Program-made: the position numbers and the translations under genes
NCBI RefSeq assembly: GCF_009650215.1
Contig: NZ_CP045851.1
Coordinates: 2,941,001 to 3,005,000, forward strand
Reading direction: 5' to 3'
DNA: 64,000 nt
Origin: Actinomarinicola tropica
GTDB lineage: Bacteria > Actinomycetota > Acidimicrobiia > Acidimicrobiales > SKKL01
Notes under the pieces: model-generated
The model's database searches: none
What the model was told of the DNA's origin: nothing
Seen by the model: only the letters and a program-made list of their open reading frames with translations
Shown: positions 8,515-18,222 of the stretch, one piece after another
Layout of the letters: every line of letters begins with the position of its first letter
Numbering within the stretch: the stretch's first letter is position 1

Positions 8515-9074
8515 CCGTCGCAGGAGCCCTCGTCGTGGTGGCGGTGGTGGCGGCGGCCAACCCGGCCCGACTCGCCCGTGCCGCCGGCACCGCCCCGGAG
8601 GGCACGGCCGTCCGTCGGCCCGTCGCCACCGGTGGCGCCGCCGCTGCGGTCGCCGTGGTCGTGCTGGCGCTGCTCGGCAGCTCGGCCTGGACGTGGCTCG
8701 ACGTGAGCGACCCGACGGGCGTGGTGGCCGCCGGCCTCGTGCTCGCCCTCGCCGGCGCCTGGAGCCTCCTCGCTCCGCTCCCGTCGTGGGAGCCCGCTCT
8801 CGACGGGGGTCGCGCGGCGCTGCTGCCCGTCGCCGTGCCGCTCGTGCTGCGGCCCGAGCTCGCCCTCCTCGCCCTCGCCGCAGGAGCCGACGGCCACGTG
8901 CCCGCCGTGGTGGTGGGGATGGTGATCGCGGTGGCGTCGGCGGTCGGGGGGACGGTGGAGAGCTCCGGTGGCGACGCGCGCGATCGTCTCTGGTCCTGGG
9001 CGGCGAGGGGGACCGGTGCGGTGGTGGTGGCCGCCGGCGTCGCCATGGCGGTGGCCGGCGTCTACAGCGTCTGA
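8511..9074 (+). CDS. small multipass membrane protein
   Basis: This 187-residue hydrophobic protein has about five membrane helices, for example GALVVVAVVAAANPARLARA at the N-terminus and AVVVAAGVAMAVAGVYSV at the C-terminus. The NPAR motif in the first helix is faintly reminiscent of MarC/TerC-like exporters, but this is not enough to assign it. The GTG at 8511 overlaps the preceding stop (GTGA), with GGAGGAG 6-7 bases upstream. It presumably works with the toroid protein. Confidence 0.65.
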   Translation: MTVAGALVVVAVVAAANPARLARAAGTAPEGTAVRRPVATGGAAAAVAVVVLALLGSSAWTWLDVSDPTGVVAAGLVLALAGAWSLLAPLPSWEPALDGGRAALLPVAVPLVLRPELALLALAAGADGHVPAVVVGMVIAVASAVGGTVESSGGDARDRLWSWAARGTGAVVVAAGVAMAVAGVYSV

Positions 9075-9179
9075 CCCCGAGGCACGCGCCGTCTCGCGCG
9101 TCTCTGAGCAGCGACGGGGACAGGGCCCGTGCTCAGCCCTTCACGGACTGCCGACGTGGCGGGATGGTGGCGAGGTGGG

Positions 9180-9449
9180 TCAGCTGGCGCGCACGCCGCG
9201 GAACGCACGCGAGAGCATCGGGCTGTCGGCGTCGAGCTTCGGCAACGGCGGCCGGTTGGCCCGCACGTCCTCCATCCGCCAGCCCCGCGGGGCGGAGAGC
9301 CGCTCACCGTGCTCCGCGCACAGGTCGTGGCCCGGTGCGGTGGCATCCGGTGCCAGGTCGCCGACCCACACGACGAGCGCGTCGGGTTCGAAGGTGAAGG
9401 TCACCGTGGCCGGTGCCGAGCAACCCGGGCGGGAGCAGACGCGCGCCAT
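9180..9449 (-). CDS. DUF3499-like zinc-ribbon protein
   Basis: This 89-residue protein begins MARVCSRPGCSAPATVTFTF, followed by DLCAEHGERLSAPRGWRMEDVR. The CSRPGC and CxEH pairs suggest one structural zinc site. The pattern is the actinobacterial DUF3499 family, of unknown function. The inner ATG at 9449 is used because the family starts there; the longer frame adds 17 atypical residues. Confidence 0.75.
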   Translation of the reverse strand: MARVCSRPGCSAPATVTFTFEPDALVVWVGDLAPDATAPGHDLCAEHGERLSAPRGWRMEDVRANRPPLPKLDADSPMLSRAFRGVRAS

Positions 9450-9509
9450 GCGCTCACGGTACCGCGCACCGTGCTGCCGGGAGCGGAGCCCCCCGACCAC
9501 TCGGTCCGG

Positions 9510-10445
9510 TCAGACGGCGCGGCGGAGGCGCTCGTCGAGGAGCGCGAGCACCGCGTCGGCGTCGACCCCGACCGCGACGTCGACGAGCGGACGCCCGCGC
9601 GGTGCACCGTCGACGACGGTGGCGCCGTCGGTGCCGTCCCCCGTCGACACCACCACCGGCAACGCCTCGGTGGTGAAGAGGTCGGGCCGCAGCATCCACG
9701 CCACCGCCGCGGCGTCGTGGCAGTGGATGCCCTCGAGCCCGTCGGTGTCGCGGTGGAACCGCAGGTAGACGGGCGCCGTCTCCACCACGATCCGGGCGGC
9801 GGGTGTGCCGGCGCCCGTCAGCGCGTCGATCCACGCCGTGGTCGCGGTCACCTGGTGGGTGACGTCGAGCCCGATCATCGTGATCGGCCAACCCGCGCCG
9901 AACACCACCTCCGCGGCCTCGGGGTCCGACCAGATGTTGGCCTCCGCCGTCGGGGTGATGTTCCCCGGCACCCGTGCCGCGCCGCCCATCACCACGACCC
10001 GATCGACGAGCTGGGCGAGGCGCGGCTCGATCTCGAGGGCCAGTGCGAGGTTGGTGAGCGGGCCGATCGGCACCAGCGTCACCTCGCCCGGCCGGGCGCG
10101 CACCGTGTCGACGATGAACGTCGCGGCGTCGACGTCGCGCACCGCCGAGCGGGTCGACGGCGGGTAGCCGACGTCGCCGAGTGCGTCGTCGCCGTGGACG
10201 AACGTGGCCGGCGGCGTGGACGGCCGCCCGATCGGCCCACCGGCCCCGGCGACGACGGGCACGTCCGCCCTCTCGAGCAGGTCGAGGATCCGCAGGGCGT
10301 TGGCGGTGGTGACGTCGACCTCGTGGTTGCCGTGCACGGTGGTGAGCGCCAGGACGTCGAGCTCGGGCGACGCCAGCGCCACCGCGATGGCCATCGCGTC
10401 GTCGATCCCGGGGTCGGTGTCGATGATGACGGGCCGAGGGGTCAC
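9510..10445 (-). CDS. ribonucleoside hydrolase (IU-NH family)
   Basis: This enzyme hydrolyses the N-glycosidic bond of nucleosides to free base and ribose for salvage. The 311-residue protein carries the calcium-binding signature DTDPGIDDA at residues 9-17, VHGN near 38, the VMGGA strand, NIWSDPEAA, and the C-terminal HCHDAAAVAWML that supplies catalytic His and metal-binding Asp residues. Whether it prefers inosine/uridine or is pyrimidine-specific cannot be told. It stands alone in its local context. Confidence 0.92.
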   Translation of the reverse strand: MTPRPVIIDTDPGIDDAMAIAVALASPELDVLALTTVHGNHEVDVTTANALRILDLLERADVPVVAGAGGPIGRPSTPPATFVHGDDALGDVGYPPSTRSAVRDVDAATFIVDTVRARPGEVTLVPIGPLTNLALALEIEPRLAQLVDRVVVMGGAARVPGNITPTAEANIWSDPEAAEVVFGAGWPITMIGLDVTHQVTATTAWIDALTGAGTPAARIVVETAPVYLRFHRDTDGLEGIHCHDAAAVAWMLRPDLFTTEALPVVVSTGDGTDGATVVDGAPRGRPLVDVAVGVDADAVLALLDERLRRAV

Positions 10446-10457
10446 GCCCTCAGCGTG

Positions 10458-10865
10458 TCACGACCCCGCAGGCGACGACGGCAGACTTCCGCGCACCTGC
10501 CCGGCCTCGGCCTGGAGGGCCTCGGCGGCCGCCTCCCGTGCGGCGACGGCGTCCCCCCCTGCCGGCGCCGGGGCGGCTGTGCGCGCCTCCGGCATCTCGT
10601 GCGCCTCCGGCACGCGCCGACGGGTCGTCACGTCGGCCTCCGGTGGCAGCTGCACCGGTGTCTGGAGGCCGATCAGGTCGAAGGGCCCGGCGATGAAGCC
10701 CCGGACGTTGCCCTTGTCGAGCACGTTGATGGTGCCGTCGGGCAGCTGGCGGACCTCGTCGACACGGAACCAGCCGTCGTGGCGGTTGGCGTCGCGGGAC
10801 ACGACGTCGCCCTTGCGGACGTCACGGGCGCGCATGAGGACGACGTGCACGTGCCACCTCGTCAT
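10458..10865 (-). CDS. hypothetical protein with KOW-like N-terminal fold
   Basis: This 135-residue protein has a compact beta-rich half (residues about 10-75: VRKGDVVSRDANRHDGWFRVDEV, DGTINVLDKG) and a disordered Ala/Glu-rich tail. The GDVV start is like SH3/KOW-type RNA- or protein-binding modules, but I cannot name a family. GGAGGTGA lies 5 bases before the ATG. It is followed by the nucleoside hydrolase at 12 bases and may share its transcript. Confidence 0.55.
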   Translation of the reverse strand: MTRWHVHVVLMRARDVRKGDVVSRDANRHDGWFRVDEVRQLPDGTINVLDKGNVRGFIAGPFDLIGLQTPVQLPPEADVTTRRRVPEAHEMPEARTAAPAPAGGDAVAAREAAAEALQAEAGQVRGSLPSSPAGS

Positions 10866-10964
10866 CCGCTCACCTCCGCGCTGGTCGTGCCGGCGCCGCT
10901 CGCCGACCGCGGTTCCTGTCGGCAGCGGTGCCCCCGACCGTGAGGATCTGCGACCGATCGGCGA

Positions 10965-13832
10965 TCAGCGGCCGTAGGCCTCGATCGGCGGGCACGAGCA
11001 CATGACGTTGCGGTCGCCGTGGGCCTGGTCGATCCGGCTCACCGGCGGCCAGTACTTGCGGGCGGGGTCGACCCCGTCGGGGAAGGCGCCTGCCTGGCGG
11101 TCGTAGGCCCGCTCCCACGCTCCGAGCAGGTCCGCGGCGGTGTGCGGGGCCCGCACGAGCGGGTTGTCGTCCCGCGGGAGGTCGCCCTTGGCCACGGCCT
11201 CGATCTCGCCGCGGATCGACGCCATGGCGTCGCAGAACCGGTCGAGCTCGTCGAGGTCCTCGGACTCCGTCGGCTCGATCATCAACGTCCCGGCCACGGG
11301 GAACGACATCGTCGGGGCGTGGAAGCCGTGGTCCATCAGCCGCTTGGCGATGTCGTCGACGCTGACCCCCGCCTCGTCCTTCAGCGGACGGGTGTCGAGG
11401 ATGCACTCGTGGGCCACGAAGCCCTCGGGCCCCGCGTAGAGGACCGGGTAGTGGGGCGCGAGCACGCGAGCCACGTAGTTGGCGGAGAGGATGGCGACCT
11501 GCGTGGCGCGCAGGAGCCCCTCGGCGCCCATCATCCGGACGTACATCCACGAGATCGGCAGGATGCTCGCCGATCCCCAGGGCGCCGACGCGACCGGGCC
11601 GACGCCGCCCTCGCCCGGTGCTGGTCCGTCGTGGGGCGGCACGACGCCGTGCCCGGGCAGGAAGGGGGCGAGGTGGGACCGCACGCCGATCGGCCCGACA
11701 CCAGGACCGCCGCCGCCGTGGGGGATGCAGAAGGTCTTGTGCAGGTTGAAGTGGGACACGTCGGCCCCGAACCGACCGGGTTGGCCGATGCCGACGAGGG
11801 CGTTCAGGTTGGCGCCGTCGAGGTACACCTGGCCGCCGTGCGAGTGCACCAGGTCGCACACCTCCCGCACGGTGGACTCGTACACGCCGTGCGTCGACGG
11901 GTAGGTGATCATCAGCGCCGCGAGCTCGGCGCCGTGCCGGTCGATCTTCGCCCGCAGGTCGTCGACGTCGATGTTGCCGTCGTCGTCGCAACCGACGACG
12001 ACGACGTCCATGCCCGCGAGCACCGCGCTGGCGGCGTTCGTGCCGTGGGCCGAGGAGGGGATGAGGCAGACGGTGCGGCCCTCGTCGCCCCGGCTGCGGT
12101 GGTACGCCCGGATGGCGAGCAGGCCGGCGTACTCGCCCTGCGACCCGGCGTTGGGCTGCATCGACACCGCGTCGTAGCCGCTGATCTCGGCGAGCCACGC
12201 CTCGAGGTCGCCGATGATGCGCCGGTAGCCCCGGGCCTGCTCGACCGGCGCGAACGGGTGGAGGTGGGCGAGCTCGGGCCAGGTGATCGGCGCCATCTCC
12301 GCGGTGGCGTTGAGCTTCATGGTGCACGAGCCGAGCGGGATCATCGTCCGGTCGAGCGCGAGGTCGGCGTCGGCCAGGCGGCGCAGGTACCGCAGCATCG
12401 ACGTCTCCGAGCGGTGCCGGTGGAAGACCGGGTGGTCGAGGTACGACGAGGTGCGGCGCAGACCCTCGGGGATGCCCCACTCCCCCTCGACGCCGACCGT
12501 GGAGGCGGCGGCGCCGGACGCCCCGGTGGCGGCTGCGACGGCGTCGAGCACCCGGGCGACGACCTCGGGCGTCGTGGTCTCGTCGAAGGTGAGCCCCACG
12601 GCGTCGGGCCCGAGCGGACGCAGGTTCAGGCGCCGCTCGTGGCCGGCGGCGACGACGGCGTCGCCGGCACCGGGCACGTCGAGGACGAGGGTGTCGAACA
12701 CCTCCCGGCTGCGCACGGCCACGCCCATCGACGCCAGCGCGTCGGCCGCGCCGGTGGTGAGGCGGTGGACGCGCTCGGCGATCGCCCGGAGCCCGTCGGG
12801 GCCGTGGTAGGTGGCGTAGAAGCCGGCGATGTTGGCGAGGAGCACCTGCGCGGTGCAGATGTTGCTCGTGGCCTTCTCGCGCCGGATGTGCTGCTCGCGG
12901 GTCTGGAGGGCGAGGCGCAGCGCGGTGCGGCCCTCGGTGTCGACCGAGACGCCGACCAACCGGCCGGGCAGCGCGCGGGCGTAGGTGGACCGGGTGGCCA
13001 TGAACGCGGCGTGGGGGCCGCCGTAGCCCATCGGCACGCCGAAGCGCTGGGCGGACCCGACCACGATGTCGGCGCCGTGCTCCCCCGGCGGGACGACGAG
13101 GGTGCAGGCGAGCAGGTCGGCGGCGACGACGAGGAGGCCACCCGCGGCGTGGACCCGCTCGGCGATGGCGGCGAGGTCGCGCAGGCGGCCGTCGGTGGCC
13201 GGGTCCTGGACGAGGACGCCGAACGCGACCTCGGGGTCGAGGTCGGTCTCGGGGTCACCGACGATCAGCTCGATGCCGAGCGGTTCGGCCCGGGTCCGCA
13301 CGACGTCGATCGTCTGGGGGTGGGCGGCGGCGTCGACGAAGAACGCCGTGCCCGGGTGACGCCCGACGCGGCGGCACATCGTCATCGCCTCGGCCGCCGC
13401 GGTGCCCTCGTCGAGGAGCGACGCGTTGGCGAGGTCCATGCCCGTGAGGTCCGCGACCATCGTCTGGAAGTTGAGGAGCGCCTCGAGCCGGCCCTGGGAG
13501 ATCTCGGGCTGGTAGGGCGTGTAGCTCGTGTACCAGGCGGGGTTCTCGAGCACGTTGCGCTGGATCACGCCGGGCAGCACCGTCCCGACGTAGCCCATGC
13601 CGATGAGCGAGGTCATCACCTCGTTCTCGGCCGCGATCGACCGCAGCTCGCCGAGGGCCTCCTCCTCGGAGAGCGCGGCGGGCAGGTCGAGGGGGGCGTC
13701 CTGTCGGATCGTGGACGGGACGGCGGCGTCGACCAGGGCCTCGAGGGAGTCGATGCCGACGACGTCGAGCATGCGCCGCAGCGCCTCGTCGTCGGGACCG
13801 ATGTGGCGATCGGCGAAGGGGCGGGAGGTCAC
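10965..13832 (-). CDS. gcvP: glycine dehydrogenase (decarboxylating), P protein
   Basis: This is the PLP-dependent P protein of the glycine cleavage system. It decarboxylates glycine and passes aminomethyl to lipoyl-H protein. The 955-residue single-chain form has both halves: N-terminal RHIGPDD and MIGMGYVGT-like motifs, and a C-terminal half with [20 protein letters not shown] and [16 protein letters not shown]. The PLP lysine is at residue 699. GTG at 13832 overlaps the gcvT stop by 4 bases with an AGGAG upstream. gcvH is not in the window. Confidence 0.96.
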   Translation of the reverse strand: MTSRPFADRHIGPDDEALRRMLDVVGIDSLEALVDAAVPSTIRQDAPLDLPAALSEEEALGELRSIAAENEVMTSLIGMGYVGTVLPGVIQRNVLENPAWYTSYTPYQPEISQGRLEALLNFQTMVADLTGMDLANASLLDEGTAAAEAMTMCRRVGRHPGTAFFVDAAAHPQTIDVVRTRAEPLGIELIVGDPETDLDPEVAFGVLVQDPATDGRLRDLAAIAERVHAAGGLLVVAADLLACTLVVPPGEHGADIVVGSAQRFGVPMGYGGPHAAFMATRSTYARALPGRLVGVSVDTEGRTALRLALQTREQHIRREKATSNICTAQVLLANIAGFYATYHGPDGLRAIAERVHRLTTGAADALASMGVAVRSREVFDTLVLDVPGAGDAVVAAGHERRLNLRPLGPDAVGLTFDETTTPEVVARVLDAVAAATGASGAAASTVGVEGEWGIPEGLRRTSSYLDHPVFHRHRSETSMLRYLRRLADADLALDRTMIPLGSCTMKLNATAEMAPITWPELAHLHPFAPVEQARGYRRIIGDLEAWLAEISGYDAVSMQPNAGSQGEYAGLLAIRAYHRSRGDEGRTVCLIPSSAHGTNAASAVLAGMDVVVVGCDDDGNIDVDDLRAKIDRHGAELAALMITYPSTHGVYESTVREVCDLVHSHGGQVYLDGANLNALVGIGQPGRFGADVSHFNLHKTFCIPHGGGGPGVGPIGVRSHLAPFLPGHGVVPPHDGPAPGEGGVGPVASAPWGSASILPISWMYVRMMGAEGLLRATQVAILSANYVARVLAPHYPVLYAGPEGFVAHECILDTRPLKDEAGVSVDDIAKRLMDHGFHAPTMSFPVAGTLMIEPTESEDLDELDRFCDAMASIRGEIEAVAKGDLPRDDNPLVRAPHTAADLLGAWERAYDRQAGAFPDGVDPARKYWPPVSRIDQAHGDRNVMCSCPPIEAYGR

Positions 13833-14977
13833 GAGCGCTCCTGGGGTCGGGCGGCGGTGCGGCGGTAGCGGGCGGGGACGAACGGCAGGTCGACGACCCG
13901 GGCGGCGAGCTCCTTGCCACGGACGAGGGCGACGAGCTCGTCGGCCGTGACGTCGGCAGCCACGTAGCCCATCGCCACGGGGCCGTCGACGGTCGGACCG
14001 AAGCCACCCGAGGTGACGACGCCGACCTCGGCGCCGTCGACGTGCAGGGTCGCGCCGTCGCGGATGGGTTGACGCCCGACGGCCCGCAGACCGATCCGAC
14101 GTCGTGGAGGCCCGTCGGCGAGCTGCTGTCGGACGACGTCGGCGCCGAGGAAACCGCCCTCCTCGCGACGCCGACGAGGGATCGACCACGTGAGACCGGC
14201 CTCGACCGGGGTGGTCTGCTCGTCGAGCTCGTGCCCGTACAAGCACAGCCCGGCCTCGAGCCGCAGGGAGTCGCGGGCCGCCAGGCCGGCGGGCTGGACG
14301 ACGCCACCGGCCAGCAGGGCCCGGGCGACGTCGACCGCCGCGTCGGCAGGCACCTGGATCTCGACGCCGTCCTCGCCGGTGTACCCGGAGCGGCTGATGC
14401 GGCACGGCACACCCGAGAGGACGACGTCGCGGACGTCCATGAACGCCGTGTCGCTCACCGTGGCCGCGTCGTCGGCCAGGGCGGCGACGGCGTCGACCGC
14501 GGCCGGCCCCTGCACCGCGAGCAGGGCCAGATCGCTGCGCTCGACGACCTCGACGTCGTCCGCCAGGTGCGCCCTGAGGTGGGCGAGGTCGACGACGCGC
14601 CGGGCGGCGTTGACGACGAGCCCCAGCTCGCCGCCGACCCGGGCGACCATGAGGTCGTCGATCGTCCCGCCCGACTCGTTCGTGAGCTGGGTGTAGCGCT
14701 GCCGGCCGTCGCCCAGCCCCGCGACGTTCGTCGGGGCCAGCGCCTCGAGCGCCCGGGCCCGGGCCTCGAACGGTCCGCCTCTCAGGTCGACGATCCCCAT
14801 GTGGCTGACGTCGAACATCGATGCCGCGGTGCGGGTCCGGACGTGCTCGGCGACGGGGCCGGGCTCGTAGCGCACGGGCAGCGCCCAGCCGGCGAAGTCG
14901 ACGAGGCGGCCGCCGAGCTCGAGGTGGAGGTCGTGCAGCGGCGTCCTGCGCAGCTCGGTGGGGGTCGGGTCGCCCAT
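13829..14977 (-). CDS. gcvT: glycine cleavage system aminomethyltransferase, T protein
   Basis: The T protein releases ammonia from aminomethyl-lipoate and transfers the C1 unit to tetrahydrofolate. The 382-residue protein has [44 protein letters not shown] and [10 protein letters not shown], all typical. The ATG at 14977 has GGAAGGA at a good distance; the frame upstream is leader sequence that belongs to the glycine riboswitch region. It is the first gene of a gcvT-gcvP operon. Confidence 0.95.
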   Translation of the reverse strand: MGDPTPTELRRTPLHDLHLELGGRLVDFAGWALPVRYEPGPVAEHVRTRTAASMFDVSHMGIVDLRGGPFEARARALEALAPTNVAGLGDGRQRYTQLTNESGGTIDDLMVARVGGELGLVVNAARRVVDLAHLRAHLADDVEVVERSDLALLAVQGPAAVDAVAALADDAATVSDTAFMDVRDVVLSGVPCRISRSGYTGEDGVEIQVPADAAVDVARALLAGGVVQPAGLAARDSLRLEAGLCLYGHELDEQTTPVEAGLTWSIPRRRREEGGFLGADVVRQQLADGPPRRRIGLRAVGRQPIRDGATLHVDGAEVGVVTSGGFGPTVDGPVAMGYVAADVTADELVALVRGKELAARVVDLPFVPARYRRTAARPQERS

Positions 14978-15005
14978 GAGCGGTCCTTCCGTGAGAGGTG
15001 TGGGA

Positions 15006-15020
15006 CCGAGCGACGCTCGG
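15006..15020 (-). promoter_or_regulatory. hairpin between riboswitch and gcvT (expression platform)
   Basis: A 6-bp perfect stem (CCGAGC with GCTCGG) with a 3-nt loop sits between the aptamer and the gcvT ribosome binding site. There is no U tract after it, so it would more likely affect translation or Rho access than act as an intrinsic terminator. Its role is inferred from position. Confidence 0.4.
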
Positions 15021-15045
15021 CCTCCCCCTCTGTCACGCACCAGTG

Positions 15046-15155
15046 CTGTTCCAGAGTCGCCCCACCCGCGCGGTCCGGGGGCCTGAGAGATTCCGGGGAG
15101 GTTGCTCCTTCGGCGCCTCGACCTGGTGGCCGGGGACTCTCCCGTGCGGGTGCAT
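15046..15155 (-). promoter_or_regulatory. glycine riboswitch aptamer upstream of gcvT
   Basis: Read on the minus strand from about 15155 downwards, the leader has the conserved glycine aptamer blocks in order: CGGGAGAGTC, then GCGCCGAAGGAGCAA, then AATCTCTCAGGC, then the closing GGGGCGACTCTGGA. These are the family's most conserved segments, and the element sits directly before gcvT-gcvP, the classical targets. Only one aptamer is evident rather than the usual tandem pair. In known systems glycine binding switches the cleavage genes on. Confidence 0.9.
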
Positions 15156-15176
15156 CGGCGCCGTCAGGCTACCTCG

Positions 15177-16370
15177 TCACTGACCGTTGACGGACCAGTG
15201 CCACGGCTCGCTCGGCAGGTTCCTGAAGCCGTAGCTCGAGGCGTTCGCGGCGAGCCACTGGTAGCAGGCGGTGCTGCGCGTGGAGCAGTTGTTGAAGTCG
15301 ATGGCGAGCCCGCGCTCGTGGTTCGACGTGCCGGGGACGGCGGTCGGCGGGCGGCACTGGCTGGACGGCATCTGGTAGATCGCGTACTGCGAGGTGCCGC
15401 AGTGGGCCCGGCGGAGGGCGATCTGGGACGACGAGTCGCGGTAGCCGCCACCGGTGAGGGTGATGCCGTCGGCGGCCGCCGCGTCGATCATGGCCGCGAG
15501 CTGGTCGGCGATCGAGGCGTCGACGACGATGCCGCGCACCCGCACGAGGTTGGCGGAACCCCCGCCGTTCGGCAGCTCGACCGGCCCGCGCCGGGCGTTG
15601 GCCTCGTCGAGCTGGCGCTGGAGCTCGGCCAGGCGGGCCTCCTCGCGCCGCTGGAGCTCGGAGTCGATCTGCGAGCGGCTGCTCTCCAGGTCGGCGAGCT
15701 GGCTGCGCATCTCGTGCAGGCGGAGGTTGGCCTGGGCGGCGAGCTCGGATTGCTGCTGGCGGGCCGCTTGCACCTCGCCCAGGCGCCGCTCGACCTCCTC
15801 GCGGCCCTCGCGGGCCCGCTGCTCGGCCTGGCGGGCGTTCTCGGCCTGGATGGCGAGGTCCTCCTGCGCGGCCCGGAACCGCTCGAGCACGTCGGAGGTG
15901 TCGGACGCCCGGATGTCGAGCAGCGCCTGGCGCTCGGGGGCCGAACCGAGGTCGCCGTCGAGCATGACCTGGAGGGTGTCGGTCTGGGGCGGGGAGACGT
16001 AGGCGTCGACGGCGATGGTGGCCATCGTCTGGCGGAGCTCCTCGACCTCGGCTTCGGTGGCGGCCTGCGCCTCCTGGGACCGCACGACCTCGGCCTCGGC
16101 GGCGGCGACGGCGGCCTCCGCCTGCTCGAGCTGGGACTCCTGGAGCCGGACGTTGGCGTCGATCTCGGCGAGGGCCGTCGTGATCTGCTCGAGGTCCGCC
16201 TGGGTGACGTCGATGTTGGACGCCACGGCCGCCTGCTCGGCCTGCAGGCGCTCACGCTCGGCCCGCAGGTCGGCGTCGGACTGCTCGGCACCCGCGGTGA
16301 CGGTGCTGACGGCCATGAGGGTGGCGAGCACCGCCGCCGCCCATCGAGTCCGCTCCAGCCAGTACCGCAT
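15177..16370 (-). CDS. secreted M15B D-alanyl-D-alanine carboxypeptidase with coiled coil
   Basis: This 397-residue exported protein has a signal peptide at residues about 1-27 and a long heptad-rich coiled coil from about 30 to 240. A C-terminal LAS/VanY-type peptidase domain carries the zinc motif SNHERGLAIDFN and the EPWHW motif, giving the His-Asp-His ligand set that cleaves D-Ala-containing cell-wall peptides. The coiled coil resembles those of NlpC/P60 and EnvC-type division hydrolases. ATG at 16370 follows GGGAGGGG. It is separated from gcvT by the riboswitch and has its own long leader. Confidence 0.85.
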   Translation of the reverse strand: MRYWLERTRWAAAVLATLMAVSTVTAGAEQSDADLRAERERLQAEQAAVASNIDVTQADLEQITTALAEIDANVRLQESQLEQAEAAVAAAEAEVVRSQEAQAATEAEVEELRQTMATIAVDAYVSPPQTDTLQVMLDGDLGSAPERQALLDIRASDTSDVLERFRAAQEDLAIQAENARQAEQRAREGREEVERRLGEVQAARQQQSELAAQANLRLHEMRSQLADLESSRSQIDSELQRREEARLAELQRQLDEANARRGPVELPNGGGSANLVRVRGIVVDASIADQLAAMIDAAAADGITLTGGGYRDSSSQIALRRAHCGTSQYAIYQMPSSQCRPPTAVPGTSNHERGLAIDFNNCSTRSTACYQWLAANASSYGFRNLPSEPWHWSVNGQ

Positions 16371-16546
16371 GCCCCTCCCAGGGTCGTCCGTCGTCGTCCG
16401 GGGGCATGAGCCCCGCCTGACCATCGGCATGGCTGGACCTCGACCTGAGGGTTCAGCCCCGCCGTCCGTCATGAAACCGTAACGAACCTAGCGGATGCCG
16501 CGAGCGCGGTGTGACACCTGCCCCGCCGCCCGTCCTCGTGCCGGCG

Positions 16547-17362
16547 TCAGGACACGCCGCACGCCGCCCCCGCGGCGGCCAGCGCCTCGGTGGCCGCCGG
16601 GTCCGCCTGGCCGGTGCCGCTGGCCACGCCCTGGAAGAGGGTCACCGCCACCTCGTCGTCGAGCTCGGCAGCGAGGCACTCCGACTGCGCCGCCGTGATC
16701 GTCCCGTCGCTGGTGAGCCACTGAAGCAGCACCTGCTCCGCGCACGTCGGCGTCAGCGACTGGAAGATCGCGATGCCGAAGTCCTCACCCAGCGCCACGG
16801 CGTCGGAGTCCTCGACGATCGCCCGGGCGAGCAGCATCTCCGCGTCGCCGGTGCCGATGCTGTCGGACATGCACGTCACGTCGACCCCCGCCGGCGCCTC
16901 GGCGGCGAGCGCACCGAGGATGATGGCGCCGGCGTCGAAGCACTGCGAGATGTCCTCGGCGAGGCGCGCGGTGGCGCCGTCGGGGATCTCCACGTCGATC
17001 GAACGGAAGCCGTCGGGCGACGCGGCGAACTGCGCAGGTGACACGCCCGCGTCGGCGAGGGCGTCCGCGCCGACGACGTCGATGACGGCACCGGCGAAGC
17101 AGTCGGCGTCGGGGGGATCGAGCTCGACGCCCGCGCTCAGCTCGGTCAGCTGCGGGGCCAGAGCTGCGACGTACTCGTCGCGATCCGCCCCGGGCGCGGT
17201 GGTCGTGGTTGCCTCGGTCGTGCTCGTCGTGGTGGTCGTCTCGTCGATGAGGTCGGCGAGGCTGCGCTCCTCGCCGGGACCACCGTCGTCCCCGCACGAC
17301 GCGAGGAGGCCGACGGCGAGGACGAGGACGAGCGCGAACGATCGAGGCATGCGTGGCGACAT
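16547..17362 (-). CDS. hypothetical lipoprotein
   Basis: This 271-residue protein has a lipoprotein signal peptide ending in LLASCGDD (Cys near residue 23), a Thr-rich linker, and two similar acidic helical halves. The halves carry related motifs: DCFAGAVIDVVGADALADAGV, then CLAAELDDEVAVTLFQGVASG with TCAEQVLLQWLT. Five or more Cys residues in the mature part may form disulfides. Start at 17362; an ATG 12 bases downstream is also possible. This looks like an actinobacteria-specific cell-surface protein and I cannot give a function. Confidence 0.7.
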   Translation of the reverse strand: MSPRMPRSFALVLVLAVGLLASCGDDGGPGEERSLADLIDETTTTTSTTEATTTTAPGADRDEYVAALAPQLTELSAGVELDPPDADCFAGAVIDVVGADALADAGVSPAQFAASPDGFRSIDVEIPDGATARLAEDISQCFDAGAIILGALAAEAPAGVDVTCMSDSIGTGDAEMLLARAIVEDSDAVALGEDFGIAIFQSLTPTCAEQVLLQWLTSDGTITAAQSECLAAELDDEVAVTLFQGVASGTGQADPAATEALAAAGAACGVS

Positions 17363-17408
17363 GAGGTGTGACCCTAGGCAACCGGCGACACGGGTGCCCC
17401 GCCCGGGG

Positions 17409-18059
17409 TCAGTCGGCCGAGGTGAGCCCCACGGGGCAGGAGACGCCGGTGCCGCCGATGCCGCAGTACCCGTTGGGGTTCTTGTCGAGGTACTGCTGGT
17501 GGTACGGCTCGGCGTAGTAGAAGGGCCCGGCGGCGCGGATCTCGGTGGTGATCTCGCCGTAGCCGGCCGCCTCGAGCACCGACTGGTAGGCGTCGCGGGT
17601 GCGCTCGGCCGCCTCCCGCTGGGCCTCGGACGTCCAGTAGACGCCCGAGCGGTACTGCGTGCCGATGTCGTTGCCCTGGCGCATCCCCTGGGTGGGGTCG
17701 TGGCCCTCCCAGAACGTGCGCAGGACGTCCTCGTAGGAGAGGCGCGAGGGATCGAAGACGACGAGCACGGCCTCGGTGTGACCGGTGAGGCCGCTGCACA
17801 CCTCCTCGTAGGTGGGGTTGGGGGTGTGGCCCCCGACGTACCCGACGGCGGTGGTGTGCACGCCGTCGAGCTGCCAGAACAGCCGCTCGGCACCCCAGAA
17901 GCAGCCCAGGCCGACGATCGCCTGCTCGAACCCCTCGGGGAACGGCGGCGTCAGAGGGGTGTCGAGCACGGTGTGGCGGTCGGGGACCGGCATCGTCTCC
18001 GACCGACCGGGCAGCGCCTCCTCGGGGCTCGGGATGTCGAGTCGCTTGCGTCCGAACAC
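17409..18059 (-). CDS. msrA: peptide-methionine (S)-S-oxide reductase
   Basis: This enzyme repairs oxidised methionine. The 216-residue protein has the catalytic GCFWG (Cys53), [17 protein letters not shown] and the C-terminal [15 protein letters not shown] that supplies the resolving cysteines, the three-Cys arrangement of E. coli MsrA. GTG at 18059 has GGAGGTG upstream. It precedes the lipoprotein gene by 47 bases. Confidence 0.95.
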   Translation of the reverse strand: MFGRKRLDIPSPEEALPGRSETMPVPDRHTVLDTPLTPPFPEGFEQAIVGLGCFWGAERLFWQLDGVHTTAVGYVGGHTPNPTYEEVCSGLTGHTEAVLVVFDPSRLSYEDVLRTFWEGHDPTQGMRQGNDIGTQYRSGVYWTSEAQREAAERTRDAYQSVLEAAGYGEITTEIRAAGPFYYAEPYHQQYLDKNPNGYCGIGGTGVSCPVGLTSAD

Positions 18060-18222
18060 GTCGCACCTCCAGATCGGTCGCCGGCCGACGCCGGCGTGGT
18101 CCCAGGCTACGAGCACCACCCGCCGCGGCCGCCCCCTCCCACCGGGTTCTCACCTTCGACCGGTGCCCCGCTCACCGTCGGACCCGACGATCGGGAGACC
18201 CGACGACCCAGGAGGCCGAGCG

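Noticed and set aside
9129-13868. Long plus-strand frames opposite nucleoside hydrolase and gcvP
   Set aside because: They consist of Val/Gly/Asp-rich antisense sequence; gcvP and its neighbours on the minus strand are unambiguous.
16371-16500. c-di-AMP (ydaO) riboswitch before the wall peptidase
   Set aside because: The conserved blocks of that element could not be found by eye; only an unspecific structured leader is claimed.
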